In this document: positions 16,667 through 24,098 of the stretch, in pieces | Position numbering within the stretch: position 1 is the first letter of the stretch | Layout of the letters: the number at the start of each line of letters is the position of its first letter | DNA from: RPQJ01 sp963748985 | GTDB taxonomy: Bacteria > Pseudomonadota > Gammaproteobacteria > Steroidobacterales > Steroidobacteraceae | Assembly: GCA_963748985.1 (NCBI GenBank) | Contig: CAVVKQ010000020.1 | Span: 62,001-126,000, forward strand | Length of the DNA stretch: 64,000 bases | Direction: 5' to 3' | The notes under the pieces: model-generated | Databases searched by the model: none | The model's input: the letters and a program-made list of their open reading frames with translations, nothing else | Told to the model about the DNA's origin: nothing | Translations under genes and position numbers: made by a program

Positions 16667-18196
16667 TCAGTACTCCGAGTCGAGCAGCATGCGCAGGAAG
16701 ACGGATACGGCCGGCGACGGCGTCACGCTGGAGTCTGCCCGGTAGTCCGGATCGGACTCGCCTTGCTGCGTCGACGCGGCGAACTCCAGATCGCGCTCGA
16801 GGTGCCTTCGCGACAGGCCTCGTGCGTGACTATTTCGTACCCGCACCTGCGAGTCGGTGGCAAGCGCCTCGTACTCGAACTGTTGCACGCAGCTGCAGCC
16901 CGGACCGGCCGGCAGTACCTGCACGACCGACAGGACCCCCGGCCCCTGCTGCACGAGCAGGTTGGGCCATAGCAATTGCCACCGCCTCGCGCTGGTCGTC
17001 GTGCCAGGTGCGCGAGCATCGAGCAGTGTCCGCATGACAATCTTCCAGTCCGCCGCGACCGTCATCGACCACTCCGTAGAATCCGGCGCCGGCACGCAAT
17101 CGCCCGCGTCGTCGAGACCGGCAAGGTCCGGCTCCGGCCAGCGGCGAGCCGCCGCGGGCGAGCGCACGAAGATCAATCCGCGCGCACGGTGCACGTCGAG
17201 CTCGAGCAGTCCCGCGCCCTCGCGCGGCGGCAAGGAACGGCCATCGAGCCCGTAGGCAAGTCCATGCACGGTGCAGGCGATTCGACCGTCGGCGAAGTGC
17301 CCGCGGCGCGCCGTTACCAGCGCGTGAGGCAGGCCGCGGCAGGCGTTGCGAAACGCCCGCACCGTACCCGCTGCGTCCCGCACGACGAGCACGCGGGTCG
17401 CGACCAGGTCGAGCGATGCAAAGTCGCCGCAGCCCGGAACGTCCTGGTCGTGTCCGGCGAACTGCCAGGCGCCATGGAAGACGCGGTCGCGTTCCTCGTC
17501 GGGGTCGGCGTGCGTGCCGCGCGTCACCGCTCCCGCGACACCCTCCGGTGTGGAGAATTCGCGTGGAAAGACCGAACGCAAGTACGCCATGCAGCGTCGC
17601 CGGGCGAGCGCCCGATCGATATTGGCTTCGTCCTCGAAGGCAAATCCCTGCCACAGCATTTCGAGGACGCCGATCAGCCCCAGGGCGACGGCCTCGCTGT
17701 CCAGGTGTCGGCGCCCGCTGGACACGATCATGCGATCGATCAGGTCATGGACGAGCGCGGCGAAGTTCGCGTCTTTCTGGCCGCAAATGGCCAGGTACTC
17801 CTGGCGTGCGCTCGCCTCGCCCCAGAACGCATACCAGACGGCGACTTTGCGCGGACTGGCGATTTCCGGGTCGAGATACAACTCGACCAGGCGCTGCAGC
17901 GCGAGCGCGGGGTGTTCGCGCAGCGCGCCGACCGGGGTCACGACGCGTTCCTCGAACTCCGTCGCCAGGAACTGCAGCGACGCCACGAGCATCGCTGCCT
18001 TGGAGCGGAAATAGAACCGCACGATGCCGGGCGACAGCTTCGCGATCGCCACGACCCTGGCCACGGTGGTGCCGGTGGGGCCATACAGGTGCAGCGCGGT
18101 GATGCAGGCGTCGATCAGGCGCTGCCGTTGCCGCAAGGGCAGCGCCTGACGCAGTGCCTTCTCGCTCGTGACCCGCGCTTGCTTGGGCTTCTTCAC
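16667..18196 (-). CDS. TetR-type regulator fused to a degenerate Rieske oxygenase domain
   Basis: One uninterrupted 509-residue frame starts at GTG 18196, overlapping the TGA of the upstream binding-protein gene (GTGA). Residues about 20-70 are a TetR helix-turn-helix (VARVVAIAKLSPGIVRFYF), and to about 215 a BetI-like ligand domain (WYAFWGEASARQEYLAICG). Residues about 235-509 are a Rieske oxygenase: VFHGAWQFAGHD, C286-R-G288 where C-x-H is expected, C308-T-V-H311, ADWKIVMRTLLDARA where the intact homologue has the DNYLESYH iron ligands, and VVQVLPAGPG. One Rieske ligand and both visible catalytic histidines are gone, so catalysis is unlikely. I infer that the dead domain binds a substrate-like ligand and controls DNA binding. 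I know of no described regulator with this architecture. Confidence 0.85.
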   Translation of the reverse strand: MKKPKQARVTSEKALRQALPLRQRQRLIDACITALHLYGPTGTTVARVVAIAKLSPGIVRFYFRSKAAMLVASLQFLATEFEERVVTPVGALREHPALALQRLVELYLDPEIASPRKVAVWYAFWGEASARQEYLAICGQKDANFAALVHDLIDRMIVSSGRRHLDSEAVALGLIGVLEMLWQGFAFEDEANIDRALARRRCMAYLRSVFPREFSTPEGVAGAVTRGTHADPDEERDRVFHGAWQFAGHDQDVPGCGDFASLDLVATRVLVVRDAAGTVRAFRNACRGLPHALVTARRGHFADGRIACTVHGLAYGLDGRSLPPREGAGLLELDVHRARGLIFVRSPAAARRWPEPDLAGLDDAGDCVPAPDSTEWSMTVAADWKIVMRTLLDARAPGTTTSARRWQLLWPNLLVQQGPGVLSVVQVLPAGPGCSCVQQFEYEALATDSQVRVRNSHARGLSRRHLERDLEFAASTQQGESDPDYRADSSVTPSPAVSVFLRMLLDSEY

Positions 18197-19332
18197 GTGC
18201 CGGTCGTGATCCGCGTCCATATCCGCGTGCGGACACGTTGCGTCGCCATGTCCATCTCTTCGGTCGTGTACAGGCGCGCCTTGACGCGATCGTTCGGATA
18301 AATGGCAGGGTCGTTCAGGATCTCTGGCCGCACCAGGGCATTGGCTGCCCGGTTGCTGTTGCCGTAGTAGATCTCGTTGGTGATCTCCGCGATGACATCC
18401 GGTTGCAGGATGAAGTCCAGGAACTTGTGCGCGGCCTCGGGGTGGGGCGCGTCCACGGGAACCAGCAACGAGGAAAAGTTCAGGTTCGCGCCCTCCCTGG
18501 GGATCGTGAACGCGAGATTCAAGCGGGTGCCCGCCTCCTTCGCGCGCGCCATGATGTTCGCGTAGTCGCTGGACCAGGACATGGCGATGCAGAGGTCGCG
18601 ATCGGCCAGCGAATTCATGTACTCGACCGAGTCGAACTTGCGAATGTAGGGCCGCACGCGTGCCAGCATCCGTTGCACCGCCTCGAAATCCTCGCGCTTG
18701 CGGCTGTTGGGATCGAGCCCGAGGTACACGAGCGCGAGCTGCATCGTGTCGTCGGGCGAGTCGAGCAGCGATACGCCGCAGTCGGCGAAGCGGCGCACGA
18801 CGTCGGGGTTGAAGATCATGTCGAGGCTGTCGAGCGGCGCGTTCGGCATGCGCGCCTTGATCATGTCGACGTTGTACGTGAAGCCATTGATCGCATGCAG
18901 GTAGGGGACTGCGTGCACGTTGCCCGGGTCGGCGGACGACTGCAGTGCCAGGACCTTCGGGTCGAGGTTCTTCCAGTTGGGCAACTTGCGCTTGTCGAGC
19001 GGGCGATACACGCCCGCCTTGATCTCGCGGCTGAAGAAACTGGTCGACGCGCTCACGACGTCGTAGCCGGACCCGCCCGTCAGCAGCTTTGCCTCCATCG
19101 TCTCTTCGGCATCGTAGGTGTCGTAGACGACCTTGATGCCGGTCTGACGCTCGAACCGCTGCAAGGTGCGGGAGCCGATGAAATCCGCCCAGTTGTAGAT
19201 GTGCAGGCGCTTTTCCTCGCCCTGCGCGACGCCGAAAAACCCCAGCAGCAGCACGCATGCAATGGCCCGACATGCGGCGGCGCGCCGCAAGCCGCCCGCC
19301 GGATCGTACCGGCCACATGAACCGATCGCCAT
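18193..19332 (-). CDS. PotD-like periplasmic polyamine/amine-binding protein
   Basis: A 379-residue protein from ATG 19332, with a signal peptide (AIACVLLLGFFGVAQG, cleavage near residue 36). The mature start KRLHIYNWADFIG is diagnostic of PotD/PotF-type binding proteins. Further motifs are YDVVSASTSFFSREIKAG, AVPYLHAINGFTYNV and MSWSSDYANIMA. No permease or ATPase gene follows. Instead the stop overlaps the start of the TetR-Rieske gene, so binding protein and regulator are translated together. It may serve a transporter encoded elsewhere or signal ligand presence. Confidence 0.88.
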   Translation of the reverse strand: MAIGSCGRYDPAGGLRRAAACRAIACVLLLGFFGVAQGEEKRLHIYNWADFIGSRTLQRFERQTGIKVVYDTYDAEETMEAKLLTGGSGYDVVSASTSFFSREIKAGVYRPLDKRKLPNWKNLDPKVLALQSSADPGNVHAVPYLHAINGFTYNVDMIKARMPNAPLDSLDMIFNPDVVRRFADCGVSLLDSPDDTMQLALVYLGLDPNSRKREDFEAVQRMLARVRPYIRKFDSVEYMNSLADRDLCIAMSWSSDYANIMARAKEAGTRLNLAFTIPREGANLNFSSLLVPVDAPHPEAAHKFLDFILQPDVIAEITNEIYYGNSNRAANALVRPEILNDPAIYPNDRVKARLYTTEEMDMATQRVRTRIWTRITTGT

Positions 19333-19460
19333 CAGGAAAGTCCGTTGCGCCCGTGGAAAACGAGGCTGAGGAGAATGGATGATCGCACGGGAGTTCGCAA
19401 CGGACGCGCGCGTGCCGGAGCCGTTCACACCGGCGAGCGGCTTCGCCGCGCAACCTGGGC

Positions 19461-19466
19461 TAGACT
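19461..19466 (+). promoter_or_regulatory. Candidate -10 element (TAGACT) for the permease gene
   Basis: TAGACT at 19461-19466 sits 34 bp before the preferred TTG start of the NCS1 permease. Similar TAGA[A/C]T elements occur before other genes here, for example at 36723. No convincing -35 was found. Confidence 0.3.
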
Positions 19467-19500
19467 CCGCGCCGGACCAGGCATCGAGCGCGCGGGCGGA

Positions 19501-20940
19501 TTGGACGGCAGGCACTTGCTCGAACAACACACGATCGAATACATCCCGCTCGCCGAAAGGCGCGGCAAGGTCTGGCACCTGTGGCCGATCTGGTTTGCGG
19601 GCGACGCGCACCTCGCGACGCTCGCCGTCGGCGTCATCGGCCTGGCGCTGGGCGCCAACCTGCTCTGGACCACGCTCGCTGTCGTCAGCGGCTGCGCCCT
19701 CGGCACGCTGTTCATGGCCTTGCATTCGACGCAGGGGCCACAGCTCGGGCTGCCACAGTTGATCCAGTCAAGGCCGCAGTTCGGCTACTACGGCGCGCTG
19801 CTGGTCTGGGTCGTGGCACTGGTTGCCTACATCGGCTACAACGCCTTCAACCAGGTCCTCGTGACCGGCGCACTCCGCCAGCTGGCCGGGCGCGACGTCG
19901 CCAGCGGCCCGGTGGTGATGATCACCTTTGCCGTGCTGGCTGCAGCGATCGCGGCGGTGGGTTACCACTGGATACACCGGGCACAGCGCTACGTCGCCTA
20001 CGCCACGATCGCGTTGCTGCTCGTCTTTACCCTGGGTGCGGGCAGCGCGCTGCATTTGCCAGCCGACGCCTGGCAATTCGGCAGGTTCCCGGCGATTCCG
20101 TTCATGGTGCAGTTCTTTGCGGCGGCCGCGTACCAGTTGAGCTGGTCGATCTACGTCTCGGATTACTCGCGTTACCTGCCGCCCGACGTCAGCGTGCGCT
20201 CGTCGTTCTTCTGGACGTTCATCGGTGCCTTCATCGGCGGCGTGTGGATGATGCTCGTCGGCACGCTGGCCGCGGCATTCAGCCCGCACGTGGAGATTCC
20301 AGCCGCGCTGCAAACCGCGGGCGATGCAGTATGGCCCGGGCTGGGCACGGCGTTGCTCTTTGTCGCCGTGCTGGGGCTGCTGACGATAACCACGCTGAAC
20401 TTCTATGGCGCGTCGCTCACCCTGCTGAGCATCGCCGACTGCTTCCGTCGCATTCGCACCGGCGCGCCCGCGCGACTGGTCAGCCTGGCGGTTGCCGTGA
20501 TCCTCGCGTCCGCCATCGCCATGGCGTCTTCGGCCGATTTCGTCCACCGGTTCGAGGACCTGCTCGCCGTCCTGCTGTACCTGCTGACACCGTGGACGGC
20601 AATCAATCTCGTCGACTACTTCCGGGTGCGCAAGGGACACTATTCCGTGCGTGAAATCTTCAACCCCAACGGCATCTACGGCCAGTGGAACTGGCGCGGA
20701 CTGCTGGCCTACGCCGTCGGCTTCGTGGCGATGATCCCTTGCTTCAGCACCGGGCTGTACACCGGAACCATCGCCGAGCGGCTGGGCGGTGCGGACATCT
20801 CCATGCTGGTGGGGCTGCCGGTATCGGCGCTCGTCTATCTGTTTGCCTGTCGGGACTTCGATGCGGCAAGTGAACGGCTGGCCATTCAGCGCGCTGACGC
20901 GAATCTTGACCCGGGCGCGCCACCGCCACGGCATGGTTAG
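19501..20940 (+). CDS. NCS1 family (cytosine/purine/allantoin-type) permease
   Basis: An integral membrane transporter with about 12 hydrophobic segments. The first, after LEQHTIEYIPLAERRGK, is WHLWPIWFAGDAHLATLAVGV, a hallmark N-terminus of NCS1 carriers. Mid-protein are YQLSWSIYVSDYSRYLPP and LLTPWTAINLVDYF followed by YSVREIFNPNGIYG. I prefer TTG 19501 (479 residues) because a -10-like element lies just upstream and the preceding arginine-rich stretch looks non-coding; ATG 19375 with a GAGG site would give 521 residues. It is a proton- or sodium-coupled importer of a nitrogenous compound; the substrate cannot be assigned. Divergent from the PotD-like gene. Confidence 0.85.
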   Translation: MDGRHLLEQHTIEYIPLAERRGKVWHLWPIWFAGDAHLATLAVGVIGLALGANLLWTTLAVVSGCALGTLFMALHSTQGPQLGLPQLIQSRPQFGYYGALLVWVVALVAYIGYNAFNQVLVTGALRQLAGRDVASGPVVMITFAVLAAAIAAVGYHWIHRAQRYVAYATIALLLVFTLGAGSALHLPADAWQFGRFPAIPFMVQFFAAAAYQLSWSIYVSDYSRYLPPDVSVRSSFFWTFIGAFIGGVWMMLVGTLAAAFSPHVEIPAALQTAGDAVWPGLGTALLFVAVLGLLTITTLNFYGASLTLLSIADCFRRIRTGAPARLVSLAVAVILASAIAMASSADFVHRFEDLLAVLLYLLTPWTAINLVDYFRVRKGHYSVREIFNPNGIYGQWNWRGLLAYAVGFVAMIPCFSTGLYTGTIAERLGGADISMLVGLPVSALVYLFACRDFDAASERLAIQRADANLDPGAPPPRHG

Positions 20941-22762
20941 GATGCGCCGATCATGGCTGCGCTGGGCGTTCGCCGGCCTGCTGGTCGCGTGTGCCACAGC
21001 AGCATCACTGACGTGGCCGGTCCAGTCCGCCGCATGGGCGATGCTCGGCTTCGTGGCTGCCGGCAGTGTCCTGCTGCCGGCGCCTTTCGGCCTGGTGACA
21101 CTGGCCGGGGTGATGGCACTGCAGTTGCTGCTTGGCTGGATCAACGGCGTCAAGGTCGGCCTCACCGGCCTGCCGCTGACCGTGCTCGACATCAAGATTG
21201 CACTGGCCAATCCCGCTGGGCTCTGGGATGCGCTGGCCCTGCCTCACTGGACGCGCCACGTCGCCACCTTCGTGGTTGCGATCGCGTTGCTGGGCTGGTT
21301 GCTGACCGGCCTGGTCGCTGCCGCTCGATTCGTGACGAACTACCGCACACGGATCACGACACGCGACCCCTGGTTGCGGCTCGCGGCCATCGGCATCGTG
21401 GCCGCGCTTGCCACGGTGCGACTGAATGCGCTGTACGCCGCTGCCGCGCTGGACAACTCGACGTGGCGGCTCGAAGGCGTGGCCACCCTCGCAGACAAGA
21501 TGGGGGCTCTGCCCTTTCTTGGCTACTCCTACGATCTCGAATCGCAATCGACCGGTGACATCTACCGGGACAAGGCTGGCGTCCTGCCACCAAGCCCGGC
21601 GGAAGTACGGTCGGCAGTCCTGCAATACATGGACTTCAAGGCCGGGACGGCCGGCTCACGGGTGCAACCGAACATCATGGTCGTCCTCGCCGAGTCGACC
21701 TTCGACCCGGGAGCGACCTTTCGCCTCGAAGGCGAATTGAACGACGCACTTTTCCGGGCCGGCGAACACACGGCGGCCAATGGCCTGCTGCGCGTGAACG
21801 CAATGGGCGGCGGCACCTGGATCACCGAGTTCGAAACGATCGTCGGCCTCGACTCGCGCCTCTTCGGGTATTCCGGGATGTATACCCATGCCTCCCTCTC
21901 GCCGTTCGTGGATCGAAGCATCGCGTTCTACATGCGCCAGCACGGCTATCGCACCTCGGCGTTCTTTCCGCATGGAGGCGATTTCTATAACGCCCGCAAT
22001 GCGTATGCGAACTACGGGTTCGAAACCGTCCTCGACAGCGAAGACCTGGGTCGTGGGGCCTGGATGGAGAACGATCGCGAAGTCGCGGAGAGCGTTCGCA
22101 CCGCCATGGGTCCAGCACCGCAGGCGCCATTCTTCAGCTATGTGCTCCTGATCGAGAACCATTCGCCGCACGACTGCGGCGCCGGCGATATCGAGGGCTT
22201 TGCAGTTCGATTCGCGGGCACGCAGGAATTCATCCCCAACTGCGCGCTGCATGAGTACCTGCGTCGACTCGACTCGACCACGTCCGCCGTCCAGTCGCTG
22301 CAGGACTATCTCGCCGAGATCGAGGCCCGGACCGGGCGTCCGTTCGTATTGCTGGTTTTCGGCGATCATCAACCGCACACGTTCGCCAACACCGGGGGAT
22401 CCCAGTACGACTACGGCACTTTCCGGAAAATTGCCGACACGCGCGTGACGTTCTTCCACATCATCTCGTCGGTGCCGGGCAGGAAACTGCGTTGCTGCAC
22501 GGTGATTCCTCCCGCCACCATGCTGCCGACACTTTTGAGCGGGTACGTCGCCAGCTCACCCGACGACGTTTATCTCGGCATCAATCTCTGGTTGCATGAC
22601 CGCTGCGGTACCGATGCCGTGCGCCGCGACTTCGGCAACTTCATGAGCAAGCTTGCACCACGGATCATTGCCGAGCGTACGAGCGCATGCAGTGCCGCGT
22701 ACGAACGCGCACTGAACTGGTACCGGACGTCCGGCGTCGTCCGCCTCGATCGCAATCCCTAG
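20933..22762 (+). CDS. LtaS-like/sulfatase-family membrane phosphoglycerol transferase
   Basis: The 609-residue frame (ATG 20933, or ATG 20942) overlaps the end of the permease gene by 8 bp. Several N-terminal membrane segments (residues about 8-120) precede a periplasmic alkaline-phosphatase-fold domain. NAMGGGTWITEFETIVGL carries the expected nucleophilic threonine, AFFPHGGDFYNARNAYANYGF and VLLVFGDHQPHTF carry metal-binding residues, all as in LtaS/MdoB/EptA relatives. In Gram-negatives such enzymes decorate osmoregulated glucans or other envelope glycans. The substrate is unknown. Confidence 0.8.
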   Translation: MVRMRRSWLRWAFAGLLVACATAASLTWPVQSAAWAMLGFVAAGSVLLPAPFGLVTLAGVMALQLLLGWINGVKVGLTGLPLTVLDIKIALANPAGLWDALALPHWTRHVATFVVAIALLGWLLTGLVAAARFVTNYRTRITTRDPWLRLAAIGIVAALATVRLNALYAAAALDNSTWRLEGVATLADKMGALPFLGYSYDLESQSTGDIYRDKAGVLPPSPAEVRSAVLQYMDFKAGTAGSRVQPNIMVVLAESTFDPGATFRLEGELNDALFRAGEHTAANGLLRVNAMGGGTWITEFETIVGLDSRLFGYSGMYTHASLSPFVDRSIAFYMRQHGYRTSAFFPHGGDFYNARNAYANYGFETVLDSEDLGRGAWMENDREVAESVRTAMGPAPQAPFFSYVLLIENHSPHDCGAGDIEGFAVRFAGTQEFIPNCALHEYLRRLDSTTSAVQSLQDYLAEIEARTGRPFVLLVFGDHQPHTFANTGGSQYDYGTFRKIADTRVTFFHIISSVPGRKLRCCTVIPPATMLPTLLSGYVASSPDDVYLGINLWLHDRCGTDAVRRDFGNFMSKLAPRIIAERTSACSAAYERALNWYRTSGVVRLDRNP

Positions 22763-22774
22763 CATCGTCGTGAC

Positions 22775-22801
22775 CAGTCTGCTCGCTGTGTGCCCCTCCG
22801 T
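22775..22801. repeat. Short dispersed repeat, copy 1
   Basis: AGTCTGCTCGCTGTGTGCC plus CCTCCGT resembles a segment at 24070-24096 with only a few mismatches. It lies in the 167-bp gap between the convergent LtaS-like and patatin genes. Confidence 0.3.
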
Positions 22802-22929
22802 CGCTGGCTTGCGTGGCGCTCCGGCAATCCGTCGGCAACGCACGGACTATCTCTGAACGGCCGTCGCGCGGCGCACCCGTTCCTGGAATCGTTCCTGCAT
22901 CAAGGACCGGTTCGCTCGGTCGGGGTCTG

Positions 22930-23871
22930 TCACACGGCCGGATTCAGTTGTGCCACGATGGACAGAAGTTGCGGCGTTGACGCTTCGATGCAGGCGCGGC
23001 CGGCGTCGATCGCCTCGCGTCCGCGGTGAAAATCCATCAGCGCGAAGTCGTCCATGCGAGGCCTCAGCAGCACGTCGGCCGGATCGATGGCCAGCCGCGT
23101 GCGCGTGATGCGGTCCTGCATGATGTTCACGGAGCTGGTGATCGCCTCCAGCAGTCCCGGCTCCTGGCGCTTGGAGCGAAAAGACTCCACCAGCCCGTCG
23201 AGCATTCCGGACCATCGCTTCAGGATCGCGGAGCCCTCCTCCGTCGCCGTGTGCACACCCACCGCGCTGGTCGCCGGCTTTGCACCGACCGCAAGCTGTG
23301 CGCGTTGCCCCGCGCGGGTCACGCTGCGGCTGAGGTCAACCGCGATGACGACGTCGGCGCCCATCGCACGGCACATCGAGACAGGCACAGGGTTCACGAC
23401 GCCGCCGTCGATCAGCCAGCGGTCCGCGTGCCACGCCGGCGCGAACAATCCGGGCACGCCGCTCGACGCACGTACCACGCGCATCATCGGACCTTCGCGC
23501 AACCAGACCTCTTCGCCGGTGTAGAGATCGGTGGCGACTGCGCCGAATGCGATCGGCAATTGCTCGATCAGCGTGTCGCCCACGCCCACCGCAATGGCGT
23601 CCATCAGGCGATTTCCCGTCATGATGCCGCCACCGCGGAACGTCGCATCTATCAGGTGCCACACGTCGCGCTGCGTGAGCGCGCATACCCAGGCCTCCAG
23701 TGCGTCGAGTTTGTCGTTGGCGAAGGCCGCGCCGACTAGCGCCCCGACCGAGGCTCCCGTGACGACGGTAGGCCGCAGCCCCAGGTCGGCGAGTGCACGC
23801 AGGATGCCGATGTGCGCCCAACCTCGCGCCGACCCGCTGCCGAGCGCAATACCGAGGCGTAGTCCGGTCAC
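22930..23871 (-). CDS. Patatin-like phospholipase, RssA type
   Basis: A 313-residue protein from GTG 23871, overlapping the TGA of a small upstream ORF (GTGA). The frame remains open upstream without homology. Residues LGIALGSGSARGWAHIG give the oxyanion glycine-rich loop, TGASVGALVG the GxSxG nucleophile serine, and WLIDGGVVNPVPV the DGG aspartate of the catalytic dyad. This is a predicted cytoplasmic or membrane-associated serine acyl hydrolase acting on phospholipid or lipid esters. The C-terminal third has a coiled, charged region. Confidence 0.87.
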   Translation of the reverse strand: MTGLRLGIALGSGSARGWAHIGILRALADLGLRPTVVTGASVGALVGAAFANDKLDALEAWVCALTQRDVWHLIDATFRGGGIMTGNRLMDAIAVGVGDTLIEQLPIAFGAVATDLYTGEEVWLREGPMMRVVRASSGVPGLFAPAWHADRWLIDGGVVNPVPVSMCRAMGADVVIAVDLSRSVTRAGQRAQLAVGAKPATSAVGVHTATEEGSAILKRWSGMLDGLVESFRSKRQEPGLLEAITSSVNIMQDRITRTRLAIDPADVLLRPRMDDFALMDFHRGREAIDAGRACIEASTPQLLSIVAQLNPAV

Positions 23872-24065
23872 GGCCGCATGGCGCGGTAGTGGATGTCGGA
23901 GCGCGCGCCGCCCGAATAATCGGCGATCGCGCCCTGGTGCTTCGCGGACGTCATGCCGATGATGATGGCGCCGCAGTCCGCGCCGGGCAAGCAAGGCAAC
24001 CGATGCGGCTGGAAAAGTGCGGCAACACCAGAGATCAGACCTGCAAGCGGCCCTGGAATTGCCAC
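23868..24065 (-). CDS. Small ORF coupled to the patatin gene
   Basis: A 65-codon frame ending CGAIIIGMTSAKHQGAIADY...DIHYRAMRP, whose stop overlaps the patatin GTG. The overlap is the same coupling seen elsewhere in this window, supporting translation. I recognise no family. The first 25 residues could be upstream noise, since no clear ribosome-binding site precedes ATG 24065. Confidence 0.4.
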   Translation of the reverse strand: MAIPGPLAGLISGVAALFQPHRLPCLPGADCGAIIIGMTSAKHQGAIADYSGGARSDIHYRAMRP

Positions 24066-24069
24066 GAGC

Positions 24070-24096
24070 AGCCTGCTCGCCGTGTGCCACTCCGTG
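24070..24096. repeat. Short dispersed repeat, copy 2
   Basis: AGCCTGCTCGCCGTGTGCC plus ACTCCGT lies just upstream of the pullulanase start and resembles 22775-22801. Function unknown. Confidence 0.3.
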
Positions 24097-24098
24097 GC

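Noticed and set aside
18197..19453. A continuous frame upstream of the TetR-Rieske start that could extend it to 928 residues
   Set aside because: This stretch is out-of-frame PotD-like coding sequence. GTG 18196 with stop-start overlap is the sensible start.
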